Source of the DNA: a virus
IMG/VR virus record: IMGVR_UViG_3300020183_000138
Coordinates: 1 to 45,777 of that record
Reading direction: 5' to 3' (one strand)
Length of the DNA: 45,777 nucleotides
Both the position numbers and the translations under genes were made by a program. Shown one piece after another: positions 30,185-36,525 of this stretch. The notes beneath the pieces are model-generated. The model had not been told where the DNA came from and did not search any database. It saw only the letters and a program-made list of their open reading frames with translations. Positions within the stretch are counted from its first letter, which is position 1; each line of letters starts with the position of its first letter.

Positions 30185-30922
30185 CTAATCTGCTTTTTCA
30201 AGGATTAAGAATATCCAGGGGGCAATTTGGTTTATTTTTGTAGCAGAGTTGTCGTATAGGGTTCCTCTGATAATGCAAAGCGAAGATACGACTGCGACTA
30301 GCTCATTATTTTGGTTTAGAACTGGGCCCCCAGAATCGCCGTACCATATAGTTCCGTTATAGCAAAGCATTTTAATGTAGAACGGATCTTCTTTTAAGGT
30401 GCCGTAGTAGCAGAAAGTATTAGCGTCACTTTTCTTTCTATACCTGCCTCCGTGCCCTACAACTGTAAGGGGCTCTCCTCTAACTAGGGCATCCGTACAA
30501 ATCGGTATAGGCTCCTCTAAACAGGGCTCATATAGCCTAGCGACAGCAATATCGATAATGTAGCTGGAGCCTATTTTAAACAATGTAGGGAATGTGACCT
30601 CATCGATGCAGTAGCGCACTCCATTAGTTTCAAACCAATAGGCTTCTGAGCTCTCTACTACGTGCCCTGCTGTAAGTACGTGGTAGGAGTCTATGAGAGT
30701 TGCAGTTCCAATTAAGTCCCCAGCATAGTTGGTAATGCGCCCTACCGCAGGCATTTCGTTATCTGCAATTAATGTAAACCCTCTTAGATAAAAGGGTTGT
30801 GACTCTGGTGTTTCTACAGAAACTACAGCGGGCTTTTGAGTAGTGCATCCTGCCCAAAGCATAATACAAATAGTGAGTATGCATATGCTTAGCTGGACTA
30901 ACCTTTTGTGTGGCGTCTTCAT
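30185..30922 (-). CDS. Trypsin-like serine protease lipoprotein
   Basis: 245 aa. Signal sequence with lipobox WAGC (Cys 26) indicates lipid anchoring outside the inner membrane. The chymotrypsin-fold triad is complete: LTAGHVV (His 87), DIAVARL (Asp 124) and GDSGGPV (Ser 197). Three or four further cysteines could form disulfides. A secreted trypsin-like protease is rare in phages; it may process envelope or virion proteins or alter infected-cell surfaces. No copy of the AT-rich promoter precedes it; TATAAT-like GTATAATTATATGG near 30990-31005 may serve. Confidence 0.88.
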   Translation of the reverse strand: MKTPHKRLVQLSICILTICIMLWAGCTTQKPAVVSVETPESQPFYLRGFTLIADNEMPAVGRITNYAGDLIGTATLIDSYHVLTAGHVVESSEAYWFETNGVRYCIDEVTFPTLFKIGSSYIIDIAVARLYEPCLEEPIPICTDALVRGEPLTVVGHGGRYRKKSDANTFCYYGTLKEDPFYIKMLCYNGTIWYGDSGGPVLNQNNELVAVVSSLCIIRGTLYDNSATKINQIAPWIFLILEKAD

Positions 30923-31066
30923 GATATAAACATCCTATATCTCTGATCTGCACGCAAAAATAAATTTAAACTATCTTAAAAATCTAAGCCATATAATTAT
31001 ACTACTAATGTAGGGCTGGCAGCAGTGTTTGGGCATAGCTAAATTAAGTAATACCTAAAAAAAAGA

Positions 31067-31099
31067 ACCCCCATACGCTTTTGGCGTATAGGGGTTCTT
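31067..31099 (-). terminator. Strong intrinsic terminator
   Basis: Minus-strand AAGAACCCCTATACGC/GCGTATGGGGGTTCTT followed by TTTTTT. Ends the 232-aa gene. Confidence 0.92.
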
Positions 31100-31118
31100 G
31101 TGGCAGCGGAATCAGCTA

Positions 31119-31817
31119 TTAGCTGTTCCACCACCACTTGAGGCTTTGCCAGAAGCTGGGGTTAGCCAGCTTCTCGATGCTCGCCTCGTCGGCGAGGCGC
31201 TCCTTCTGGATAGTTTCCAGCACCGCCTCGTTGCGCGGAGCTTGGTTCAACAGCGCCGTGTACTCAGGCACGTGCAACGTGTCCTGCCCCAGCACGGCCC
31301 GGGTGTGGGCCTCTTGGAGACGGTTGATAACCGCCACCTTCACCCGGGAGGCCTCCCCGTTTTCCGCCTCGGCCATGTTCAGGCCGGTGGCAAGAGTCTT
31401 GCCAAAGCCTGAGGGCTTTTCAACTTCATTACCGGCGTACACCGGCACGAGGTCAGAGAATTGCTCCTTGGCCACCCGGACGTAGGTCCGGGTGTCCTTC
31501 TCAGGCTTGGCCTCTGGCTTGGCCTCTGGCTTGGCCTCGGTCTTGGCCTCTGGCTTGGCGGGCTTCAACGCCGCCATGATCTCAGTCAAGCGGCTTTCCG
31601 CCTGAACGAGGGCGACCTTCTCCGTCAAAAGCCGGGCCTCAGCCCGAGCCTTCACAACCAAGGCGAGCTCTTCGCTCGCCTTGAGAAGCAGCTGTGCTTG
31701 CTGCTGCTCCTGGGGCTTGGCGACATCCTCAGCATTGCAGCTGCGGACGGTGACGAACATGCCGCTAAACGTCAGGATGGCGGCACAGATGACGAGAAGG
31801 CTATTCTTGAAATTCAT
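31119..31817 (-). CDS. Exported/membrane-anchored protein with KPEA repeats
   Basis: 232 aa. An N-terminal hydrophobic segment (LLVICAAILTFSGMFVTV) may be a signal or anchor. Then an Ala/Glu-rich helix, a run of (K-P-E-A) repeats at about 88-107, a globular part and a C-terminal aromatic end SLKWWWNS. The repeat looks like a periplasmic spacer. Function unknown. GAGGAAACA directly before the ATG. Complete cassette with promoter, leader and terminator. Confidence 0.7.
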   Translation of the reverse strand: MNFKNSLLVICAAILTFSGMFVTVRSCNAEDVAKPQEQQQAQLLLKASEELALVVKARAEARLLTEKVALVQAESRLTEIMAALKPAKPEAKTEAKPEAKPEAKPEKDTRTYVRVAKEQFSDLVPVYAGNEVEKPSGFGKTLATGLNMAEAENGEASRVKVAVINRLQEAHTRAVLGQDTLHVPEYTALLNQAPRNEAVLETIQKERLADEASIEKLANPSFWQSLKWWWNS

Positions 31818-31833
31818 TGTTTCCTCTTTTCGG

Positions 31834-31886
31834 GGATCTATATTGTTTTGGTGGTCTAGCAGAGTTGCTGGAATACCTATAGAACC
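31834..31886 (-). promoter_or_regulatory. Conserved hairpin leader RNA, copy 3
   Basis: GGTTCTATA/TATAGATCC outer stem (one T-T mismatch) and TCCAGCA-ACTC-TGCTAGA inner hairpin (one mismatch). 5' UTR of the 232-aa gene. Confidence 0.72.
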
Positions 31887-31925
31887 TCTAGATATATATA
31901 CCTTAAAACACCCCTATTTTTAGAC
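31885..31925 (-). promoter_or_regulatory. Phage-type promoter, copy 3
   Basis: CTAAAAATAGG, then TATATATATCTAGAGG after the 14-nt spacing. Confidence 0.75.
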
Positions 31926-31940
31926 ATATACCGGATAGCT

Positions 31941-31977
31941 AAAAAAAGCCCCCTACACCGTGATGGTGGTAGGGGGT
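31941..31977 (-). terminator. Intrinsic terminator
   Basis: Minus-strand CCCCCTAC ... GTAGGGGG with an inner CC/GG part, followed by CTTTTTTTAGC. Ends the 157-aa gene. Confidence 0.88.
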
Positions 31978-32047
31978 GGGGGATGCCGGTCAGAGGCATT
32001 AGTTCCCTCATTACCCCACCGCGGGGGGTCTGACCAACTTTCGTGTG

Positions 32048-32521
32048 TCAGGCCGTGGCCGTAGCCACGGCCTGTCCCGCCAAGGCGGGATCCCGTTCAT
32101 CCTCAGGAGAGGACGAACGGCTGGTCGTCGGCTCCGGCACCGAAGGCTCCTTCTGCGGCGGGGTGTGGGTAGCAGCCGGCGCCTGCTCTATGAACTTAGC
32201 CTTGACCTCGGCCTTGCTCACCCAGCCTTGCCGGATAGCCATGACCAGCAAGGTCAGGCCGATGCCAGCCACCATGGCGCCCACCAGAGCCATGATCTGA
32301 GTGTAGCTGACCGACGCCTGCAGACTCTTGTTGGCCTGCAGGGTTGCGTGAGACGCCGACTCGTCGAGGGCCCAGCTGATGGGGTTCCACCAGCGCTCTC
32401 CCGTCTCGACGATGGGGGCCACCTGGCTCGGCACCGACATCGAGAACTGAGCCACGAGGCTCAGAACCACCATGGCGAGGACGGGGATGGTGATAAACCC
32501 AATGATCTTCAAAGTCTTCAT
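32048..32521 (-). CDS. Two-TM membrane protein of cassette
   Basis: 157 aa. TM1 at about 5-28 (KIIGFITIPVLAMVVLSLVA), a periplasmic loop with RWWNPISW, TM2 at about 73-92 (IMALVGAMVAGIGLTLLVM), then a Pro/Ser/Glu-rich cytoplasmic tail. The aromatic WWN motif recalls WWWN in the 232-aa cassette protein. GAGGAAACA before the ATG. Function unknown; host-envelope modification is plausible. Confidence 0.7.
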   Translation of the reverse strand: MKTLKIIGFITIPVLAMVVLSLVAQFSMSVPSQVAPIVETGERWWNPISWALDESASHATLQANKSLQASVSYTQIMALVGAMVAGIGLTLLVMAIRQGWVSKAEVKAKFIEQAPAATHTPPQKEPSVPEPTTSRSSSPEDERDPALAGQAVATATA

Positions 32522-32535
32522 TGTTTCCTCTTTTC

Positions 32536-32592
32536 GGAGGCTTGTATTGTTTTGGTTGTCCAGCAGAGTTGCTGGAATACCTACAAGGCCTC
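32536..32592 (-). promoter_or_regulatory. Conserved hairpin leader RNA, copy 4
   Basis: Outer stem GAGGC-C-TTGTA/TACAA-GCCTC differs from the other copies at several paired positions but keeps pairing; inner hairpin TCCAGCA-ACTC-TGCTGGA is unchanged. This is covariation evidence for the structure. Confidence 0.78.
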
Positions 32593-32631
32593 TATGTATC
32601 TATACCGCAATACAGGCCTATTTTTATACCT
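32588..32631 (-). promoter_or_regulatory. Phage-type promoter, copy 4
   Basis: TAAAAATA, 14 nt, TATAGATACATAGAGG. Confidence 0.75.
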
Positions 32632-32649
32632 ATAAAAGGCAGTACAACG

Positions 32650-32690
32650 CTGTAAGTATATATAACGCAAAAGGGGGGTATTTTTAGCCC
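32650..32690 (-). promoter_or_regulatory. Phage-type promoter, copy 5 (tandem)
   Basis: TAAAAATA, 14 nt, TATATATACTTACAGC. Lies about 60 bp upstream of copy 4, so the membrane-protein gene has two promoters in tandem. Confidence 0.65.
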
Positions 32691-32714
32691 CCTTTTAGGG
32701 GGTCTTTATTAGCT

Positions 32715-32750
32715 AAAAAAAGAAGATTGGTTGTGTACACCCAACCTTCT
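32715..32750 (-). terminator. Intrinsic terminator of RNA cassette
   Basis: Minus-strand AGAAGGTTGGGTGT / ACACAACCAATCTTCT (minor bulges) then TTTTTAGC. Marks the 3' end of the cassette that lacks a gene. Confidence 0.8.
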
Positions 32751-32948
32751 TTTGGACATTTGCGGGAGTCCACCCTTACCCATTTCGGGATGCCTGCCTC
32801 GGGGCCGTTCCCGTACCGGTGGTATTCCGGCATTCCTCAACAATAAGTGTCCGCTACCCATAGGCAGATACGGGTAGTAGGAAAGGGCCCAATGCATCAA
32901 GAGGATGCATTTACCTTTCTGGGCTTGTTCAAGACCTACAAGGCCTCT
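32715..32948 (-). ncRNA. Candidate non-coding RNA, about 234 nt
   Basis: Bounded by promoter copy 6 and a terminator. Predicted hairpins in order: GGC-TTGT/ACAA-GCC at the 5' end, AATGCAT/ATGCATT, CTACCC/GGGTAG, a GGACA/TGTCC closing stem enclosing ATGCC/GGCAT and CCC/GGG. The only frame of size (63 codons, ATG 32895-32897) lacks a ribosome-binding site and runs into the terminator's T-tract; an 18-codon frame (MHPLDALGPF...) follows AAAGG. A regulatory or structural RNA is more likely than a protein. Confidence 0.55.
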
Positions 32949-32985
32949 ATGTATATATATCTCAAATAGGGCCTATTTTTAGCCC
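32943..32985 (-). promoter_or_regulatory. Phage-type promoter, copy 6
   Basis: CTAAAAATAGG, TATATATACATAGAGG with 14-nt spacing; closest to the consensus. Drives the candidate RNA. Confidence 0.78.
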
Positions 32986-32987
32986 TA

Positions 32988-33353
32988 TTATGCCCACTGC
33001 TTTAGGTAGGTATCTAAAGGCTCTTCCAGCTTTACCCACCCTGTATCTGGGATGGCTATAACTGCCTGCTTAGGGGTATACAGCTTACTCCTGCTTATAC
33101 GCCAGCCCCCAGGTATACAAGCATTCATAGCAGCCGTGGTAGTAACGGTTTTCCAGTTGCAGTAGTTGATCCAAAAGGTGTCATAGCCGTTTTCATCAAT
33201 AGTTCTTTTAACTATTGCACTTTTAAACAGTATGCCTTGAATAACTGTGGTAAGTCCATCTTCCGTAATTGTCACCCCTCTATTGTCTGCCCGAGACATG
33301 TACTCTTTGCCTGCAATAAAGTGATCTCGTAATCGGCGATTGCGTTGATTCAT
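32988..33353 (-). CDS. Hypothetical protein, 121 aa
   Basis: Starts at ATG 33351-33353 (MNQRNRRLRDHFIAGKEYMS) with AAAGGA about 7 nt upstream; a longer frame into the portal gene is a shadow. Strand-rich soluble protein (TEDGLTTVIQGILFKSAIVK, NYCNWKTVTTTAAMNACI). No family recognised. It lies just after the portal gene, behind a terminator-like hairpin. Confidence 0.62.
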   Translation of the reverse strand: MNQRNRRLRDHFIAGKEYMSRADNRGVTITEDGLTTVIQGILFKSAIVKRTIDENGYDTFWINYCNWKTVTTTAAMNACIPGGWRISRSKLYTPKQAVIAIPDTGWVKLEEPLDTYLKQWA

Positions 33354-33370
33354 ATGTATTCCTTTAAATG

Positions 33371-33396
33371 CAAACAACCCGGATTGCTCCGGGTTG
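33371..33396 (-). terminator. Terminator-like hairpin after portal gene
   Basis: Minus-strand CAACCCGG/CCGGGTTG (8 perfect pairs, 6-nt loop) followed by TTTGCATTT. Possibly a partial terminator. Confidence 0.6.
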
Positions 33397-33420
33397 CTGT
33401 GTTTGAGTTTTATTTGATTA

Positions 33421-35280
33421 TTACTGCGGAGGAGGCATCGGCTGGCGTAGTTGCTCTTTGCCTTGATTAGCTGCCTGCTGGGTAATACCGTCCAGCATGC
33501 TCTTGACCACGGCATGTAGGTTTGGATCCTGGCCCTTGATCTGATCCAGGATCTGTCTACGCTGCGGAGAGCCAAGCGGGGCTGTAGCCATGATCTCGTT
33601 GACTCGAGCCTGGGCATCCGCAAAGAAGCTGTCCAGATCCTTGCTTGGGCCTGCTGCCATTGGCCCTGCAACGCCGTTGACGGGCATAGGAGGGGCCATT
33701 GGCGGACCGCCAAGGTTGGGCCCACCTGGCATGCCACCGGCTCCCATTGGAGCCCCTGGGCCTGCGATCATTGCGCCAGGAGGGGCAGCCATGATCTGCT
33801 CGTTCTCTTCCGCCTTGCGCATCTTGTCCATGTACTCCTTCTCGGCCCGCATCTTGAACTCCTGCTCTGCCTGGCGCTTCTTGAAGGTATCCTTCCAGTC
33901 GAGGCCAAAGAGAGTGAGTACATCCTGCTCTGCAGCAACGCCTTGCATCATCATCTGCAGCATGAGCATGCGGCGTTCGATGTCGTCGGCATGGGTAGGC
34001 TTCGTGAGGTTGACTTCACAAGGCGCCCAGTTAAGAATTGCGCTGACTCTGTCCACAATCCAAGTAAGAGTTGTCTGCAAGCCGTGCAGGAAGTGCGTCT
34101 CACCAGCCTCAAAGAGTCGAGCTGCAAAGGGAGCAGTCTGGGCACTTAGAGTCTTTCGATACAGCTCTACCGGAACACCCATGCCGTTGAGGAAGTCTGC
34201 TTGAGCTTGCTCTAGGAGTTCAGGTACGACAAAAGCCTTACCCTCGCCGCCAAGCAACTGATAGTTAACCGGGATAGGCATCCACTGCCAGCCTGTAGGG
34301 TCTCTACGAGCTCGCTCCACTGACCTCAACACGGACTGTCCAAAGCTGCCAATATTGACTGACTTCATAAAGTCACCGCCTGCTCCGACAGAGGCGGGGG
34401 TTACGAAGCGAATTGGCAACATATGGTCTAAAGCAATGCTTTCGTTATTGCGCTTGAGGATCTGGGCAAGATAGGCATCTCGGAAACCGGCAATAACCGG
34501 AGGCAGACCCCATACGCCCATCTTAATATCGCTTAGATTGCCTAAAGAGAAGTGGTGCACCATGTTGTCGCTGAACTGAAACAGGGTTCCAGATCGGACA
34601 GACTGCACCAGGGCCCAAGGCACACTCTCCAGGTACTTCTTATTGCCGCTCTGGATCTGCTGTATGTCCTGCGGAGGCACTTCATAGAAGTAGTCAGGCT
34701 TTCCACCATATTGGTGAGCTACAATGCGCATTTGCTTGATGGGCCAGCGCTTGATGTAGATTTCGTTTTCCTGCAAAGTAGGACGATCGTCTGGATTCAA
34801 GCAAGTAGCGTGCTTATTGCAGCTGCTGCAGGTAAAACTGAACCCGTGATTCAGCGTAAACTTGTAATCAACGCTTTGAATTGGTCTGCTGGCTCCGCAT
34901 TTATCACAAGTCAGAAAGCGCTTGAATGGGGCCAGTACGGAAATGCAGCTATTGCCGTATACCTTTACATCCCGGCCAATCATGAACAGCAAAGACTTAA
35001 GATCCAGCTTTTCAATCAGAAACTTCTTGTACTGATTAGCCTTTTCCTCGTCGTCAGCCAATAGATTGATGTCCGTGCCGGTGAAGTACGAAACCACGTA
35101 CTCAGTAGCTTGGGCAAACGTTCTATTGCTGTAGTACATCGTCTCCGCAATTTCAAACGCTTCGTTGAGATTGGTAGGAAGGTGCAGCGAAGCGTAGTCC
35201 AGGAACGGACTTGGGACGTGCTCTGCGTGCGACAGAGACCGTCGAGCTGGCATCTGCGGATTGGACGAAAAGTCAGGCAT
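33421..35280 (-). CDS. Portal protein with zinc-ribbon-like insert
   Basis: 619 aa. Helical N-terminus (EAFEIAETMYYSNRTFAQAT), then a core with IYIKRWPIKQMRIV, MVHHFSLGNLSDI, GLPPVIAGFRDAYLAQIL and a long C-terminal helical part: the order and length typical of portal proteins of large phages. A CxxC pair (C125, C128) and a second CxxC (C151, C154) plus C160 form a likely zinc site, unusual for a portal. Residues about 500-560 are a Gly/Pro/Met-rich linker. AGAGGAA before the ATG. The portal forms the dodecameric DNA gate of the capsid. Confidence 0.75.
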   Translation of the reverse strand: MPDFSSNPQMPARRSLSHAEHVPSPFLDYASLHLPTNLNEAFEIAETMYYSNRTFAQATEYVVSYFTGTDINLLADDEEKANQYKKFLIEKLDLKSLLFMIGRDVKVYGNSCISVLAPFKRFLTCDKCGASRPIQSVDYKFTLNHGFSFTCSSCNKHATCLNPDDRPTLQENEIYIKRWPIKQMRIVAHQYGGKPDYFYEVPPQDIQQIQSGNKKYLESVPWALVQSVRSGTLFQFSDNMVHHFSLGNLSDIKMGVWGLPPVIAGFRDAYLAQILKRNNESIALDHMLPIRFVTPASVGAGGDFMKSVNIGSFGQSVLRSVERARRDPTGWQWMPIPVNYQLLGGEGKAFVVPELLEQAQADFLNGMGVPVELYRKTLSAQTAPFAARLFEAGETHFLHGLQTTLTWIVDRVSAILNWAPCEVNLTKPTHADDIERRMLMLQMMMQGVAAEQDVLTLFGLDWKDTFKKRQAEQEFKMRAEKEYMDKMRKAEENEQIMAAPPGAMIAGPGAPMGAGGMPGGPNLGGPPMAPPMPVNGVAGPMAAGPSKDLDSFFADAQARVNEIMATAPLGSPQRRQILDQIKGQDPNLHAVVKSMLDGITQQAANQGKEQLRQPMPPPQ

Positions 35281-35281
35281 A

Positions 35282-35614
35282 TTATTCCTCTGTATCCATT
35301 ACCTTGATCAGCAGGCTTCTGCTGAATTCATTGCCGCCAAGTACCGCCCAGTCGTGTGCGTTAAGTCCGTCTTCGTCTTCTACGTTGGGATCAATGATCG
35401 GATTGGCAATGACGTAAAAGGATACCAGGTAGTTCATTATGGTGGGATCGCTGAGATATGCCGCCATCATGAGCAGCGTACGACCCCTCTTATCTCTAAG
35501 CTCAGCCAGCTTGGGAAACTTGTCTAACAGCGCATTTACCGTAGGAAGATTCCCGTTAACTACCGCCATGACTAGTACAGGAATGGCTTCCTGAATGCTA
35601 TTTACTTTGTTCAT
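35282..35614 (-). CDS. Ankyrin-repeat protein
   Basis: 110 aa. Three ankyrin-like units: AVVNGNLPTVNALLDKFPKL, RDKRGRTLLMMAAYLSDPTI and DEDGLNAHDWAVLGGNEFSR, each with the G-x-T/N-x-L/H-x-A consensus core. Ankyrin repeats bind other proteins; no enzyme domain is attached. It ends 1 nt before the portal's start region and overlaps the small gene upstream. Perhaps a portal or capsid-assembly partner, by position. Confidence 0.72.
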   Translation of the reverse strand: MNKVNSIQEAIPVLVMAVVNGNLPTVNALLDKFPKLAELRDKRGRTLLMMAAYLSDPTIMNYLVSFYVIANPIIDPNVEDEDGLNAHDWAVLGGNEFSRSLLIKVMDTEE

Positions 35615-35768
35615 TACGGTTCTCCTGTTGCCTTGTTTTACCGTTACAACGACAAGTGGGGGAGCAAGCCTTTACTTTTTCAAAGACTTCGTCAGAGGCA
35701 GTCTTTACAGGCTGCGCTTCTGTCTCCTGCTCAACCACACCTTTTTTGATGAACTCTGGATCTGACAT
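35598..35768 (-). CDS. Small Cys-containing protein, 56 aa
   Basis: ATG 35766-35768, TAG 35598-35600. MSDPEFIKKGVVEQETEAQP, then VKTASDEVFEKVKACSPTCR, CNGKTRQQENRNEQSK. C-terminal C-x3-C-x-C could bind metal. No clear ribosome-binding site, but reading frame, composition and the 17-nt overlap with the ankyrin gene fit an operon member. Confidence 0.55.
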   Translation of the reverse strand: MSDPEFIKKGVVEQETEAQPVKTASDEVFEKVKACSPTCRCNGKTRQQENRNEQSK

Positions 35769-35847
35769 AGTATTTAAAAAAAGTTATTTGAAGTTTTAAT
35801 ACTATTTGCTGATTTACAACTTACAATTTTTTAGCAGATAATATTGT

Positions 35848-36510
35848 TTATTCTACTATCCTGAACACTACCACGTACTTCTTGCTAGCCTCGTCAAACA
35901 GCTCTATGTTCAGTATCTGGCATCGTAGGGCAATGCCATCTACCTTACATTTGAATTCTGGTACGGATATTCTACCATCTTCCTGCAGTTCTGCGATAGG
36001 CGGAATCCATGGTGGATTGCCTGTTTTTTCGTCTAAAGGCATTTCCAACATTAACCAACTTTGATTGCCTCGACCGGTATTTGCAGGCTGGTAAATGGCA
36101 TTGAGGCAGCTCAGAGAAAGCTTTGCCCCGTACCAATCAAGTTCAACGGTAGTCATTTTTGCAGGCTTCGGAGTTTCTTTAGCCTGAGGGGTAAAAGAAA
36201 GGCCTTGGGGGGTGGAGTTCCCCCCAAGGCTCTTTGCAGGTTGTTCGACCTTTGGCTTTTCCTTTGGCTCCTCATCAGGTGTAGCAGCGGTAGGGACAAC
36301 GCCCCCATTGACCAGTACCGGGCCAAGCCCTAATGGTCTTTTAAAGCTGCGACTTTCTGCTGCGGGAGGTACAGGAATATTTGCAACCGCTGCCCAACCG
36401 TCAGTGTTGTCGGTTACCTTTACTACGGCTTTACTGGCTGCAGGTCCAGGTGCGGCCTTCATGCCAAGTGGTGCATTAGTATTTGGTCTTGGGCTGTTGC
36501 TCTTGCTCAT
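35848..36510 (-). CDS. Hypothetical protein with disordered N-terminus
   Basis: 220 aa. Residues 1-115 are Pro/Lys/Ala-rich and low-complexity (probably disordered); 115-220 form a strand-rich domain (KMTTVELDWYGAKLSLSCLN ... KKYVVVFRIVE). No family recognised. The gap 35769-35847 contains only AT-rich sequence. Confidence 0.6.
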   Translation of the reverse strand: MSKSNSPRPNTNAPLGMKAAPGPAASKAVVKVTDNTDGWAAVANIPVPPAAESRSFKRPLGLGPVLVNGGVVPTAATPDEEPKEKPKVEQPAKSLGGNSTPQGLSFTPQAKETPKPAKMTTVELDWYGAKLSLSCLNAIYQPANTGRGNQSWLMLEMPLDEKTGNPPWIPPIAELQEDGRISVPEFKCKVDGIALRCQILNIELFDEASKKYVVVFRIVE

Positions 36511-36525
36511 AGGTCGTTAGTTGGA

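Noticed and set aside
32709-32900. 63-codon protein in the promoter copy 6 cassette
   Set aside because: No ribosome-binding site, runs through the terminator T-tract, and the sequence is dominated by hairpins.
33354-33737. N-terminal extension of the 121-aa gene into the portal gene
   Set aside because: It is a shadow of portal codons; the ATG at 33351-33353 has its own ribosome-binding site.
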